The notes: generated from the letters alone by a model not told the origin. Counted from the first letter of the stretch, positions 1 to 11,700 are shown. The stretch: 64,000 nucleotides of DNA from Caprella mutica (GCA_947561585.1 CANNZV010002531.1:11561-75560); one strand, 5' to 3'. Numbers and translations are program-made.

Positions 1-91
1 CAGTGGCTAGAGCCACGCGTCTGCAGCTGTATGGCTCGAGCAGTGTGGCTCTTGCCGCTTCAACCGCCGCATTGGAATCCCACCTTTAGCC

Positions 92-1201
92 GCCGCATTG
101 TAATCACACCAGTTAGAGTGAAAGAAGGAGAAGCTTTGAATTTGACTGTGACTAGTGATTCTACAGTATGGGCCACAAAAATGTTTCCGCTTTTTCAAAT
201 ACTTGTAAATCGTTAGCCAATAGACGAAAAAACTATATCCTGGTCTCTTTTTCTCCGCCTCTTATTGTAATATTAATAGGTAAAAACATTTTTGAACTGA
301 TTGAAATAGTTTAAGAACAGGTAAGGAAAGATGTGTGATCATTTTTGTCATTGCGCGAAAGTTATTCTTAGAGCTAACTTGGATTTTACTTACTAAAAGG
401 CAGTGAATAAAAGGGGAAAAATTGTATTGATAGACATTATAATAAAGGGTGCTTACACTTCTTCATTGGAAACTATTTAGAAATTGAACAACTTCAGTGA
501 CATATTTATCTTATTGAAGTTTTCACTATGAATATTCATTCTTCGATTCTGCGATAAAAAAAAATGCAAGTGTAAACACATTTTAAGAAGAGCTTTTTTC
601 TGCGGTGTTAAAAATGCAAGTGTAAACACATTTTAAGAAGAGCTTTGCCGCATTGTAATCACACCAGTTAGAGTGAAAGAAGGAGAAGCTTTGAATTTGA
701 CTGTGACTAGTGATTCTACAGTATGGGCCACAAAAATGTTTCCGCTTTTTCAAATACTTGTAAATCGTTAGCCAATAGACGAAAAAACTATATCCTGGTC
801 TCTTTTTCTCCGCCTCTTATTGTAATATTAATAGGTAAAAACATTTTTGAACTGATTGAAATAGTTTAAGAACAGGTAAGGAAAGATGTGTGATCATTTT
901 TGTCATTGCGCGAAAGTTATTCTTAGAGCTAACTTGGATTTTACTTACTAAAAGGCAGTGAATAAAAGGGGAAAAATTGTATTGATAGACATTATAATAA
1001 AGGGTGCTTACACTTCTTCATTGGAAACTATTTAGAAATTGAACAACTTCAGTGACATATTTATCTTATTGAAGTTTTCACTATGAATATTCATTCTTCG
1101 ATTCTGCGATAAAAAAAAATGCAAGTGTAAACACATTTTAAGAAGAGCTTTTTTCTGCGGTGTTAAAAATGCAAGTGTAAACACATTTTAAGAAGAGCTT
1201 T
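92..1201. repeat. 555-bp tandem duplication
   Basis: The block starting gccgcattgtaatcac at 92 restarts at 647 and follows the first copy without any difference I can see by eye, giving a 555-bp period. Each copy ends in 50-bp sub-repeats (gcaagtgtaaacac at 566 and 616; 1121 and 1171; a diverged start at 1221). The first copy breaks inside the sub-repeat and restarts, which points to unequal exchange or an assembly duplication. The short open frame at 31-216 crosses the repeat edge and shows no coding signature. Confidence 0.9.
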
Positions 1202-1239
1202 TTTCTGCGGTGTTAAAAATGCAAGTGTGAAGCAGGCCT

Positions 1240-2820
1240 CAACCATGCAATGAACAAGCGAAGAACGAATATTCAGAGTGAAAACTTCAATGAGATCAAA
1301 ATGTAACTGATGCTGTTCAATTTCCATTTACAATCTCATGTCAAAATCTCAGCTCAGTCGGACGAGTAGTATTGGTAGCTAGCAAAACCACTATACGATC
1401 CCTTTAAACACAGGGTGTCTCAGAGAACATTGAACTCATTCAAACTTGAATATTTTAACAATAAAACAACGCAGAAACATAAACTTAGTAGATATGAAAA
1501 CCTGAGACTATGATAATTATTAAAACAACAATTTTATATTCTTCGACTATGTAGACTAATTCTGCAGCACACTACGAAATGTATTCAAATGTCAACCATT
1601 CTGCTGGAGACAGACTGGAAAACAGCGAACAAAATTATCTATAACTCTACCACACTCCTGCTTATCCTATTCTCTGTGATATGTTTTCCTTCAGCTCAGG
1701 GATGGTCTGAAGGTTGTTTTCATAGACTCTGCCAGTCAGATAACTCCACTAGTACAAATCTTGGGGGTTCAGGTTAGATGAATGTGATGCCATCTCAGGA
1801 TCTCGGCGACGACAGACAACTCAGTCCGGGTAAAAGCCAGATCTAGCCACTCTATAGTCACATTGTTTGTGTGAGGAGTAGTCGCATCCTGCTGAAACTA
1901 CTGACAATTCCTTCTGAACATGTTGTGACTCTCTGCCACCATTGGATCTATCCAAAGTATCCCAGAATTAGTCCAGGTTCTCGATGTATCGCTCTCTAAT
2001 AACAGTGAGTGATTTCTCACTCTCTTTTTCAAACAAATTTTGTTCGATGATTCCAAGTTTAGAGATGGCTCACTATGCTGCACACAGTTTTCCGTGAAGA
2101 AATCGTTCAAGTACTTCCTTGTGAGCAGCTGTGTTCCGAAAAATGTCATTTTTGCTGTTAACATGCCCGGACAGCGAGAAGTTAACATGCCCTCGCCGTT
2201 AAACCATTAGTCACAGTTTTTTGAGACACCTTGTATGTACATACGATATCCATAAATTCATCCTCTCTAATTCTATCAACAGTCGTATCAATAATCAAAT
2301 CCTCATATCTCATCATTCTATCAAAATTCAACGCCCGTTACAGAGATGTCCCACAGCCCAGTAACAGAAATCTATCTTCCTCGCGATGATCCCCTTACTA
2401 CGATGAAGTTCATTTGTACAATTCTAATCGTAGCTCCATTAAATCATTTGCAGTTCTAATATCTTCAAGCGATCCTGGTACAATTTTTCCGATGATTGAG
2501 TTGTTTATGTATAAAAATTGTTCATTTGCATTTGTCCTTTCCACTGTTAATTTATGCTTACCGCTATCTGATGTGTACTTTACTTATTTTAAGCAGATTT
2601 AAATTTATTATTTAGTTTGTCCTCTCTTTGATTTTCTTTTGTCCACAGCAATTGTGATTTTTTTCCTGTTTAAAGATTTGATGATTTTCCAAAGTAAAGA
2701 TTTAGCTTTGTATAATACATTTTAAAATTTTGCCTGAAAGTATTTTTATTATTCTATTGGCTTGTATTCATATGTACATTGTATTTTGTTTACCAATAAA
2801 TATTATCATTATAAATTGTT
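1240..2820. other. Unannotated AT-rich stretch
   Basis: I see no gene, RNA gene or clear repeat. Short open frames (for example 1589-1777 and 1898-2188 minus) show no recognisable domain or splice support. Confidence 0.5.
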
Positions 2821-2822
2821 TA

Positions 2823-3240
2823 AGCTGGGTTTCCACTGAGGCAACATTTTGGCAACACGCTACATTGCCTCAGAGTCAAAATGCATTTCAACGAGTTCAA
2901 CATAAAGCAACACGTGGCTACACGTTGCCTTGTTTCCTGCCGCAAGCAGCATGATTTAGCTTGTTGCCTAGCGTTGAACGGCTTCCCACCACTGGTGGGA
3001 AGGATTTTTGTTGCCTGCAACGAAGAGAATTTTTATAGTATTGATGACAAAACAATTCATTAGTTATGCCAAACAATGTCGCATTTTCTTTGTTCAAAAA
3101 TTTGGATTAGAAAATGGTCAATGACATACTACAGTATTTGCAATTATAAAAATGTTAAAAATTATTCATAGTCACAGTGTGGAGTATAAATAACACAGAA
3201 TTACTTAAACAACTTAATGAGGTAAATAGTTTAATTAAAT
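2823..3240 (+). repeat. Dispersed TIR-family copy 1 (left end)
   Basis: It begins agctgggtttccactgaggc and continues through a region that matches, in the same order, 20009-20078 joined to 22681-23020. The open frames at 2730-3063 lie inside it and are not credible genes. The same terminus in reverse orientation is at 16403. The end sequence and adjacent TTA/TAA resemble PIF/Harbinger-type non-autonomous elements. The classification is inference. Confidence 0.65.
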
Positions 3241-3349
3241 CTTTGTATTTATATCATTGCATTATATAGAGAAAACTCTTATAAATAAATATATGTAAAA
3301 TTAATTATGTAAAGAATTTATATTGTTATATAATATAATACATTTAAAT

Positions 3350-3473
3350 TGATCACCGGACAACTCGCCGCCGGACAATTCACCGCGGACAATTCGCTGT
3401 GAGGACAACTCGCCGCTAGGACAATTCGCTGCTAGGACAATTCGCTGCCAAAACAACTCGCCGTGTGATATAT
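3350..3473. repeat. GC-rich minisatellite (gccgc/ggacaattc)
   Basis: Degenerate units of about 15-20 bp alternate ggacaactcgccgc and ggacaattcgctgc in strongly AT-rich surroundings. A shorter reverse-complement copy lies at 15985-16033 on the other side of the Maverick. Confidence 0.8.
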
Positions 3474-3881
3474 GATTTACCGCCGTATACATCATTTATT
3501 TATTTAAAAAAATTCAAATATAAACTGCGTGTTGTAAATTAAATATAAAATTTTATTAGCAGTATTTGAAAAGGTTTTCTTTTTCATTTCAAAAAGTTAA
3601 TTATAATGTTTTTTTAACTATTATAGAAACATAGTGTGTGTTGTAAATTAGCAGTAAAATTTTCGTCATTCTATTTGAAAGTATTTTGTGAAAAATAATT
3701 TGTTAATGAAAAGAAAACCAGTTCAGGTGTCTTCTTTATACGTTTAATGACTTATATAAATTGCTTTAGTTTAAAAATAGTACCTGGTAATAAGTTACAT
3801 TAACTATCACCTCTTCATTTTCCTCTTCTATTCGTGATTACAGTACCGCGTGCTTGTGGTCCTTTACATATCATTCCTTGG
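3474..3881. other. Unannotated flank of the Maverick
   Basis: AT-rich sequence with no gene or named repeat visible. Its last bases (cattccttgg) form the left side of the Maverick target site. Confidence 0.4.
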
Positions 3882-3887
3882 TAAGTG
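3882..3887. other. Maverick left target-site duplication
   Basis: The 6-mer taagtg sits directly before the left terminus and again directly after the right terminus (15162-15167). A 6-bp duplication is the known Maverick/Polinton signature. Confidence 0.93.
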
Positions 3888-5094
3888 AGTAGTGGAACTT
3901 CAAGGTGATCTCTACACAGGGTATTCTTGCAAGGCTATAATTAGGACGTGGTAATGTTGCATGGCTATAATTAGCATATTCGCGTGGGGTGATCGAGGGG
4001 TGAGATTGACAGGTGGGGAGATTGATGAGTGAAAAGGATGGTTTTTATATAATTCTGTGTTAAATTGTTACATAGAAAAAAGGATAGTTTGACAGGTGTA
4101 ATAAATGTGTTGATGAAATATATATATGAAAGTTTGGTGTAATATCTAAGATGTGTAATTGTGAATTTATTTGTTATATAGAAAAAAAGGAGTGTGTGAC
4201 AGATGAGTAATGATTTATTTGAAAAGGGTAGTAATATATTTTTTCCAATTAATATGATTTCAATGTGATATACATAGAATTAGTATTAATTAAATAAATA
4301 GAAATGAAATAGAACTGCTTAGTATATGGAGCCAACACAAATTGACATAGTTCACCCAATTAAATTTTCTTTCTAAACGCACCATATAGAAAACGATAGA
4401 ATGAGCAGAGGTGGGGTACACTGTTCTAAAAAAAAAATTCAAATGTTATTATTATAATATAGACGGGTTGAAAAGGCTAGTAATTTTTTTTTTTTTTCCA
4501 TTCGTTATGATTTCAATCTGCTATACATAGAATTAGTATTAATTAAATAAATATCATAGTTCACACAATTAAATTTTCTTTCTAAATGTACCATATAGAA
4601 AACGATAGAATACACAGAGGAGGGTATACTGTTCTAAAAATATTTTTAAATAAAGTTTATATGAAATAATATTATTTAAGATATAATGTAGGCTTCTTCC
4701 GTCCATCCTTCCATCTTCTTAGAGTCCAAGAGGTGCTGTGCAGAGTAGATTTAATAAAATAACATACACCTCCTATGACCGCCAATTTGACTTTAAACAA
4801 GTTAGTGATCAGAGGAGGCGAATATATTTTATTATTTTCTCACAGAAGATCCAGCTACTTAATGCTAAAGAAATTTTCTAAATCAACTTAAAAGTATATT
4901 ACATTAAAAAGACATTTTCTATATATATATTACAATGAATTCACCAACACTGAAAATCATCTTAAAAGTATATTACATTAAAAAGACATTTTCTATATAT
5001 ATATTACAATGAATTCTCTAACACTGAATATTAATACATTAATTAAAAAAAAAAGAAATTGAACATTTTAAAAGTAAATGTGTATTATAGAAAA
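3888..5094 (+). repeat. Maverick left terminal inverted repeat
   Basis: This matches the reverse complement of 13955-15161 with equal length (1,207 bp). Homology begins at agtagtggaactt and stops in tattatagaaaa. Inside are two copies of a ~65-bp unit (around 4890-4960 and 4961-5025, sharing gtatattacattaaaaagac) and two diverged copies of a unit containing catagaattagtattaat (near 4274 and 4527). No gene is visible within the repeat. Confidence 0.95.
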
Positions 5095-5112
5095 ATTCAC
5101 TTATTAAATCAT

Positions 5113-5975
5113 TCAGGTGGACCCTGCATTAAATCGTTCAGGTAGAGCCCACTTCATCAACATGTCCAGCTTGATCTTCTTACACTTTTGCATTGCATAT
5201 CTTCTGATGATATCTTCTAGATATTCATCACTGATCTCATCTTCGTCTTTCTTCACTTTCTTCCTCTTCTCTCCAACCACCATGACCTCTTCAGAAAGAT
5301 TTTCATTTTCCTTCCCTAAATCAATAGGAATGGCTTTCCTTGGTCTCCGAGGTACAGTAGCTCTTTTTCGTTTAACAGGTGGTGGGTTTTTGTTTTGAGT
5401 AATATTATTATTTGCAGGAGTAATTTTGATTCGCTTGGGAACAGTTACTCCAGTAATGTTTGGTGTTGAAGACATGTTTGAACATGAAGGAACTAGAATA
5501 TGATAAAATAATACCCATTAAAATTTATATCATTTTTTTTTTATTTGATTCGAAATAACACTATCAACTGAATGTTGCATTCGCTATTCGAGAGGATTGA
5601 AATAATTAATATAAAATATACACACACACACACCTGGTTCAAGTTGTGTTAAAATCCCATAATCATCTGGTAATGTTCCATTTTCAAAGGCTTCTTTCAA
5701 AGTCACCAGAGACTCAGTTGCAACTCTCCCCATCTCCTCTGCACTCAAATGTAAATAATGCTTTTGTGATTCTATAAAAAAATATATAATTTAATCACAC
5801 ACCACACATCCAATCAGTTTATTTGATCAAATAAATTTATTCATTTAAATAATGATAAAAAGATAAACTCACCAATTTCCTTTCTCTGTCTGTTGACATC
5901 ACTTTCCTCAAAATCAAACGGTGGCACATTAGAACAAATTTCCTGTAATTCACACTGACTAAGATTTTCTTCCAT
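5113..5975 (-). CDS. Small basic Maverick protein, three exons
   Basis: I infer three minus-strand exons: 5975-5873, 5771-5634 and 5492-5113. The donors are gtgagt and gtgtgt, the acceptors ttatag and attctag, and both junctions are phase 1, giving about 206 codons. Exon 1 starts at ATG 5975 (MEENLSQ). Exon 2 contains HYLHLSAEEMGRV, which resembles the (D/Q)(H/Q)xSPEQIKE module of the polymerase 5' exons at the other end of the element. Exon 3 has a basic cluster (PPPVKRKRATVPRRPRK) like a nuclear-localisation or nucleic-acid-binding tail, then an acidic stretch. The stop is only 18 bp from the left repeat. A TATA-like box lies about 90 bp upstream of the start. I do not recognise the family. 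The splice model is inference, but reading frame and splice signals agree at both junctions. Confidence 0.65.
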
Positions 5976-6065
5976 TTTATCACTCACTCGCAGATAAACA
6001 CACTGTCAACACTTCCACCAGAAAGCTATCTCCAAACTGAATGATTTTTACAATTTTCTAAAGTC

Positions 6066-6072
6066 ATTTATA
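6066..6072 (-). promoter_or_regulatory. TATA-like box for the three-exon gene
   Basis: TATAAAT on the minus strand lies about 91 bp upstream of the ATG at 5975, a plausible core-promoter spacing. No experimental support is visible. Confidence 0.35.
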
Positions 6073-6391
6073 GCCAACAGTGGATTAGGCTTGGGTATCC
6101 ATGAGCTTTTTTACCCCCAACTGAGCTATTCTGTTACCTAAAATAATACCAACCCTCACGAACAACATCCCACATAAAAACTTCTTCGGGAAATATCATG
6201 CTAACTTAAAAATATTATAGTTACATTATACATCATACAATTGTGATTACATCCCCCTCAGAAAATTTCCCACTTAATTTTTTTTTTCTAGGATTCACCC
6301 CACCTCCTGTTATCACCTTTTTGTTTTGAATATATCCCTTATCTATAGGTATGATATCAAGTATATCTTGTACACCAGGTACAACTCTTGA

Positions 6392-6877
6392 TCACTTCAC
6401 CAGTAAACTTCGTAACAAATCCTCAATTCTGAGAAAATTTGTGAAATTTTTATGTTTAATGAATCCATATTTCGATATTGTAATATATTTTAATAAATGT
6501 TGTAATAATGATTTTCCTTCCTCGCGATATTTATCAGGTAATGTATTAATTATTGTTGCTATATCTTCATCAGACACACCTTCACTCTCACCCTTGTCAA
6601 ATTGTATTCCATCATTTCTCGAATCACGCGTTCTCTCATTTCTTACACTCTCCTCATCACCCATCGAATGCATTTTCTCATATTTCTCAGGGGATTCTTT
6701 CTCAATTTTCTTTTTCTGAGATAATAACTGCAATTTCAACTCGTCAGGTAAATGTTCATCTTTTACAATTTGTTTTTTTTCCAAATCACCTTCATCTTCT
6801 TCTTCAGATATTTTTTTTTCACATAATTTGATCATATTCTTATATTCCTGTGCATTAATTAGATAAAAGAATTTCAT
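6392..6877 (-). CDS. Small Maverick protein with charged middle (161 aa)
   Basis: The 161-codon frame starts MKFFYLINAQEYKNM. It has a long Glu/Lys-rich, probably disordered middle (residues ~20-100) and a hydrophobic C-terminal part with LPDKYREEGKSLLQHLLKY. A short N-terminal block, variable charged linker and C-terminal LP..Y...A..LL..L module is familiar to me from small genes beside the integrase in animal Mavericks. The function is unknown. It overlaps the next upstream gene by 23 nt, as in a compact viral-style array. Confidence 0.7.
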   Translation of the reverse strand: MKFFYLINAQEYKNMIKLCEKKISEEEDEGDLEKKQIVKDEHLPDELKLQLLSQKKKIEKESPEKYEKMHSMGDEESVRNERTRDSRNDGIQFDKGESEGVSDEDIATIINTLPDKYREEGKSLLQHLLKYITISKYGFIKHKNFTNFLRIEDLLRSLLVK

Positions 6878-7187
6878 TTTGTAATATTGGGAGCAATGTA
6901 TTCAATATGTGCAGGCCTTGCAATTCCACCCAGAGCTTGCGTTTTTCACTAGCCTTTATTGCACGAGAGGATAATTTACGCAATATTTTGCTCACTCTTT
7001 TTAAAATAGTTTTAACTCTATTTTTTATTTTCAAATTCCCATTCAAGATATTTATACAAGCTTCACTCAACAATTTTAACTCATTCAATTTGATTGACTT
7101 TATATAGCCAACTCGCTCCCTATTAGTTTTTGTTATCAATTTTTTCACAAGAGTTGAAAGTCTTTTTACTCCAATTTGTCCACCCAT
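6855..7187 (-). CDS. Small basic Maverick protein (110 aa)
   Basis: The 110-codon frame is rich in Lys/Arg and Leu: MGGQIGVKRLSTLVKKL at the start, a basic middle with SEKRKLWVELQG, and a hydrophobic end LHILNTLLPILQ. This basic-helical plus KxxLxxxxG...LLP layout recurs in small proteins of animal Mavericks and related adinto-like viruses, where a DNA-packaging or core role has been suggested but not shown. It overlaps the integrase gene by 22 nt and the following gene by 23 nt. The homology claim is from memory and should be tested by search. Confidence 0.7.
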   Translation of the reverse strand: MGGQIGVKRLSTLVKKLITKTNRERVGYIKSIKLNELKLLSEACINILNGNLKIKNRVKTILKRVSKILRKLSSRAIKASEKRKLWVELQGLHILNTLLPILQNEILLSN

Positions 7188-8236
7188 CGGTTTTTTGAAA
7201 AAGGATAGTCCACGTACCGTATAAGGTATCTTTTAATTCCACGTTTTTTATGTGTTTTAACAATTTCGACCCTATATATTCCTGTATTCTCAACGGGGAT
7301 TAATTCTGATTTATAGAATTTCCCCTCTATTCTCTTATTTTCCAAATCAACCAGTGAGTAAGTAATGGGGTGAGTTTCATTTACTCCATCTATTTTAAAT
7401 ATCTCTTTAGTGTTTCTGAGAAAACTTTCCTTGAAAAACTTGTGTTGTGTGGTCCCAGCCGCCACTAAACGCACGTGTGTGCCCACACTTAACGTGTTAG
7501 ATAATGAATCATAATTTATTTTGCTTCGATTCTTATATATACTTTTAAATACATTTACTATTTCACTCCACGCAGTGGTTAAATGAACATCAGTAGGGGT
7601 TTTATAATCCAACCCTCTATGCTTAGAATGGTTATATGTATCCACTAAAATAGGTAGCACATCAATGTATCTCTCAGTATTAAATTCTGTAATATATCGC
7701 ATTATTTTCATCTTCAAAGTTCTTATCACCCTTTCAGCAAGTGAATCCTTAATCTCTCGATTGAAAGTGTTATATCGACATATTTTATTTTTATTTAATA
7801 ATTCATTAAGTGCATTCGATTTAAACTCTATTCCTTCATCTGTGAGCATTTTTGAATATTTATATATTGAATTTGAAAAAAAATCTCTCATTTTAGGTAC
7901 TATATCTTTACTTTTCAATGATTTTACCATATAAACTGATAAATATCTACTAAATATATCAATGAAAATCAACATATACCCACAATCATCATTTTGTTTT
8001 TCATATCTCCTCAAATACGCTATATCAGAACAAACAATTTTTCCAGGTCCAGAAGCAATGAATGGACGTCTTTTAAATTTTTTTCTTGTTATTTTATGAA
8101 GTGTGTATGAATCTTTAGAATTCAAATACTTTACAGGATCTTCAACCCCTGCTTGTTTTAATTTTGAGATAGATCCCAACCCAGCAGGATGAGACAAATC
8201 TCTATAAATGTTTTCAGGGTCTATATCTGTATACAT
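7166..8236 (-). CDS. INT: Maverick integrase (DDE, rve fold) with chromodomain
   Basis: The 356-codon protein would insert the element's DNA ends into the host genome with a 6-bp stagger. The N-terminal part holds DLSHPAGLGSISKL, matching the SHP(A/G)..GS motif at the start of Maverick integrases. The rve core shows all three catalytic acids: D in VCSDIAYL (~residue 91), D in LTDEGIEF (~153) and E in SLAERVIRTLK (~189). YNHSKHRGLDYKTP follows (~235). The C-terminus (about 315-356) has YLIRYVDYPFSKNRWVD, the aromatic pattern of a chromodomain, known in these integrases as a possible chromatin-targeting module. No stop or frameshift breaks it. It overlaps the ATPase by 16 nt upstream and the small basic gene by 22 nt downstream. 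It looks intact. Confidence 0.95.
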   Translation of the reverse strand: MYTDIDPENIYRDLSHPAGLGSISKLKQAGVEDPVKYLNSKDSYTLHKITRKKFKRRPFIASGPGKIVCSDIAYLRRYEKQNDDCGYMLIFIDIFSRYLSVYMVKSLKSKDIVPKMRDFFSNSIYKYSKMLTDEGIEFKSNALNELLNKNKICRYNTFNREIKDSLAERVIRTLKMKIMRYITEFNTERYIDVLPILVDTYNHSKHRGLDYKTPTDVHLTTAWSEIVNVFKSIYKNRSKINYDSLSNTLSVGTHVRLVAAGTTQHKFFKESFLRNTKEIFKIDGVNETHPITYSLVDLENKRIEGKFYKSELIPVENTGIYRVEIVKTHKKRGIKRYLIRYVDYPFSKNRWVDKLE

Positions 8237-8766
8237 GTCTCTAAACTTTCACCAAAAATGTTTGTTCGGATAAGTAATTTTGAATCTGGATCTTTGGTAA
8301 AATCTATCAATAAATAACGATATTTTTCTTTCAATACAATCAACTTATACAACTTTAAAAACATATCTCGTTTTTCCTGTGGTAGAAAAGTGGTTGAAAA
8401 GTGAAGCACCTGTCTACTATCCCTCATTCGCAAGAGAACTATATGAGTTGAATTTAATGAAATGCAACGAAATTCTTTGCTCGGAAGAAAAATATTTTGT
8501 GTTAAAAGTATAGCTGAAACCTTCTTATGCCTTCCTTTAACGAACACTTCCGCCGCGAGTTTTAATTTCTTTATATCATAGATGATATCATCATAAATTA
8601 TCAATATCGGTGATAATCCATCGTGATCTAATTCAACATTAAATCCATCATCTCGAATAACACCTGCATCCTCCACACACTCTAATTCAGAACCAACCAC
8701 TATAATCTTATCAAATTTATGTTTGTAGAGTTGAATTAACTTCGATGTAAAATAACTCTTTCCATT
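8221..8766 (-). pseudogene. Packaging ATPase (A32/FtsK-HerA-like), 5'-truncated
   Basis: In Mavericks and related viruses this ATPase drives DNA into the capsid. The frame is open from 8766 to the stop at 8221. Its first residues are NGKSYFTSKLIQLYK, the end of a Walker A motif (GKS) and following helix. Just before that the frame meets TGA at 8767-8769, and the expected glycines and N-terminus are absent. Walker B is clear (PILIIYDDII), then a sensor-like SAILLTQN and HIVLLRMRDSRQ, and the C-terminal YLLIDFTKDPDSKLL block typical of the family. The only in-frame ATG-type start would remove the P-loop completely. The polymerase gene ends over this spot in another frame (stop at 8717). I read this as a deletion junction leaving a non-functional ATPase. 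Confidence 0.85.
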
Positions 8767-11700
8767 TCAATTTCCCCAACTGTGATTTATGTCTATCTGA
8801 GTGTAATTTATGGTTTGGTGGATAATTACTTAAATCTAAATGTTCTTTTAAGGACTCATCATTAAAGTGATCGGAGATCAAGAATGAGTTGGATCTTATA
8901 AAATAGGAATCTGTGTCGGTATACATTAAATTGATTTTATCATTAAATCTTTTCTTTAAAACATTATAGAAAAAATTGTACATGTAATATTTACTATGTT
9001 GGAGAATATACCACCCAATATAAATTGGTGTGTTCATTTTGATATTATCTGAAAACAATTTAATAATTACTGAGTTTTCGGAAAGAGGGATGACCTCTTT
9101 TAATAATGGATTTCCTATATACCTCTCGAACATTGGTAATGAAGTGATTAATTTCGTATCAATCTGATTCTTACGTGCATTAAAGAGCATTTTTCCGAAT
9201 ACTGAATTATTCATAAGCTTCCAAATAGCACTTTCATATGAATTCTTTGAGTTTTTTCTAAGATTTATATTTTTGTTTATATAGCTACGGAAACACGACT
9301 CTTGTTTGAATTCAAATATTTTATGAATTCTTATAATTTTAATGCCTAACTTTAGATAGAGTTGAAGCAATTTAATTGAAATAAGATATTCTTTTTGCGG
9401 GAAATGTGTTGCTGTGAGTTTTTTCGTGATATAAGACTCTGACAAGTTGAGATTCTCAAATAGTTCCTTTGTGAAGGGTGATAAGTGATTAAAATCTGGT
9501 TTAAAATGATTTATCCCTAATGGAAGTTCATCAGTAGCTTTTTTAATATCATCAGGAATTTCAAAATCAATCAATAGACAATATGTGTGATCGCCATCAA
9601 CATCAATGTTAGGAATGTCAAATTTTTCTATTTCATTTTGTGTGAGTTCACGCTTTTCTCCAATAGGTAGCTTATCATTCATTACTGTAGCGTATAAGCT
9701 ATTAAAATCAAGAAATAACCCTTCTGATATTTCCTCATCAGGATCAAAGTTGCATAGTGATGGATTGTTAAATTTTTTATATCCCTCATTAGCTATTGTT
9801 AAACCACCCCGTATATTGGATTCGAAAAGTGATAAATCTTCAACGTTGTAAAGTAAATCGAAACTTCTTTTTGAGTTAAAAAGAGCCGAGCTGACCGCCA
9901 ATGAGGGTAGTGTTATGAATTGACATGCATCCAACTCATGTTCTTTAAAAACTACATTGCGAAATTTCAAAAAGACTTCTGCAAGTAGAAAAACATCACA
10001 TTGAAGATATAGTTTCATATAATCTTCAATGGTTTTACAGTTTGCTTCATTGTAAACTAATTGTGCAAAATTATAATCTTCTTCAGAAACATTAGAATCT
10101 TTTAATGCACTGAAGAAGTATTTATGTTCAGGTAATTCAGATTCTTGAAGTTTAGAGAAAGAGTCAATATATTCATATGGAAATACCCCCTTCCTCAGTG
10201 ATAATTGAATCACATTATCTGAATATCCTCTTTTAACTAACTCTGTCTTGAATAGATTAAAATCATGTCCTGACTTCTTCAAATCTTCTGTAAGATGATC
10301 AAGACTCCTTGGAAGAAAGCTACAGCTATCAATAAAACGAAGTGTTACTTTATCACCTGTGTCTGCGCTACCCCCATATTCTACTGAAATTTGAATGATG
10401 TTTTGACCTGCTTTGCTAATGATGTTTGTTGTATAATCCCTATTAGATAACCCGTTTAGAATGAATGAGCTATCATATTTTGAAAAGTTGTGTGCAAGTA
10501 TAGGGAGTTCATATCTTTTAGTTGAAATACTTGAATTGCAGCTAAAACAGAGTGTTGCTATATAATTCCCTTTTATGACTTTACCATCCCTTTTGATAAC
10601 CTCCTTATCCCACCCGTGATGACGGTGTTTGTCATGTCCTTCTGGATGAATGAACTTATTATTACAAAACGCACAATTAGTGGCTGTATTATGTGTTTTC
10701 CAATCATTTTCACCCATTACTATATTTTTATTCCATGTGGATTTATAGATCCCTACCAACTTTTTATAATCATTTAAAATATTATCAATTAATCTACCAG
10801 CGTCATTTGTCGTTTCAATTCCTGAGGAAACAACATTATTATTCTCAGAATCCACTATTATATAGGAATATGAACACATTTCATGTTCGTGTAATATATT
10901 GCTATGTTGATGTTTTTGTAATATTGACTCGCAGTCGTAAAAGGCCACATACTTGGCCTTTTGTGTAGCTGCAAGTGCTCTAAACTTGTACTTCTCTTCC
11001 TCGTCGGGTAATTTAATATTTTGTAAGTAATTATACTGTCTGCAAATGGTGATGTGTCTAGCATAATCCCCTGATATGGTATTGAGACAGAAAGTACAAT
11101 AAGGGTTAAGTGGACGTGTTTGATCTGTCTTTCTAGCATTGTGAATGAATCTTTGAATATCTGTTATTAAAACTACATGATTTTCTTCGTTTATCGTGGA
11201 AAGATATATATATGGCAAATTTGGATCATTCTCACTTTTACGTATTATTTTTATGGAACACCTATCGTCATGGTCTTTAAGTTGATATACTATTATGTTA
11301 CGATTGGTGGCTCTTTCTATTTTTTTGAAATCTTCAATTGTAACTGTTCCATCATTTATAACCGGGAATGAAAAATACTTTCCTACATTTTTCTCATAGT
11401 GTTTCTTATCTGTTTTATCTCTTTTAGGAAATGTCCCATCCTCAATCATAAAGTGTGCGATGATTGAGTATTGGACACAGTTGGTATTAGTGTTAATGTT
11501 CAATATAGAATAACGTCCTCCTAACTTTTTGGGTGTGGGTACATATTTTCCATAGCGTTTTAATGTTCTCTCAGTGTTAAAGATGGTGAGTTTGAGACTT
11601 TTTATAGAACTAAGTGTCCACCCACTACCTTTTGTCTTAGCATTATACAGATTAGTAATTAATAAATTAATCCAATGATCTACCATCTCTATCTGAATGT

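Noticed and set aside
8717..8766. Programmed frameshift producing a polymerase-ATPase fusion
   Set aside because: The frames overlap by about 50 nt, but the ATPase lacks its P-loop start and the polymerase its tail, so a deletion explains the overlap better. I see no convincing slippery site plus structure.
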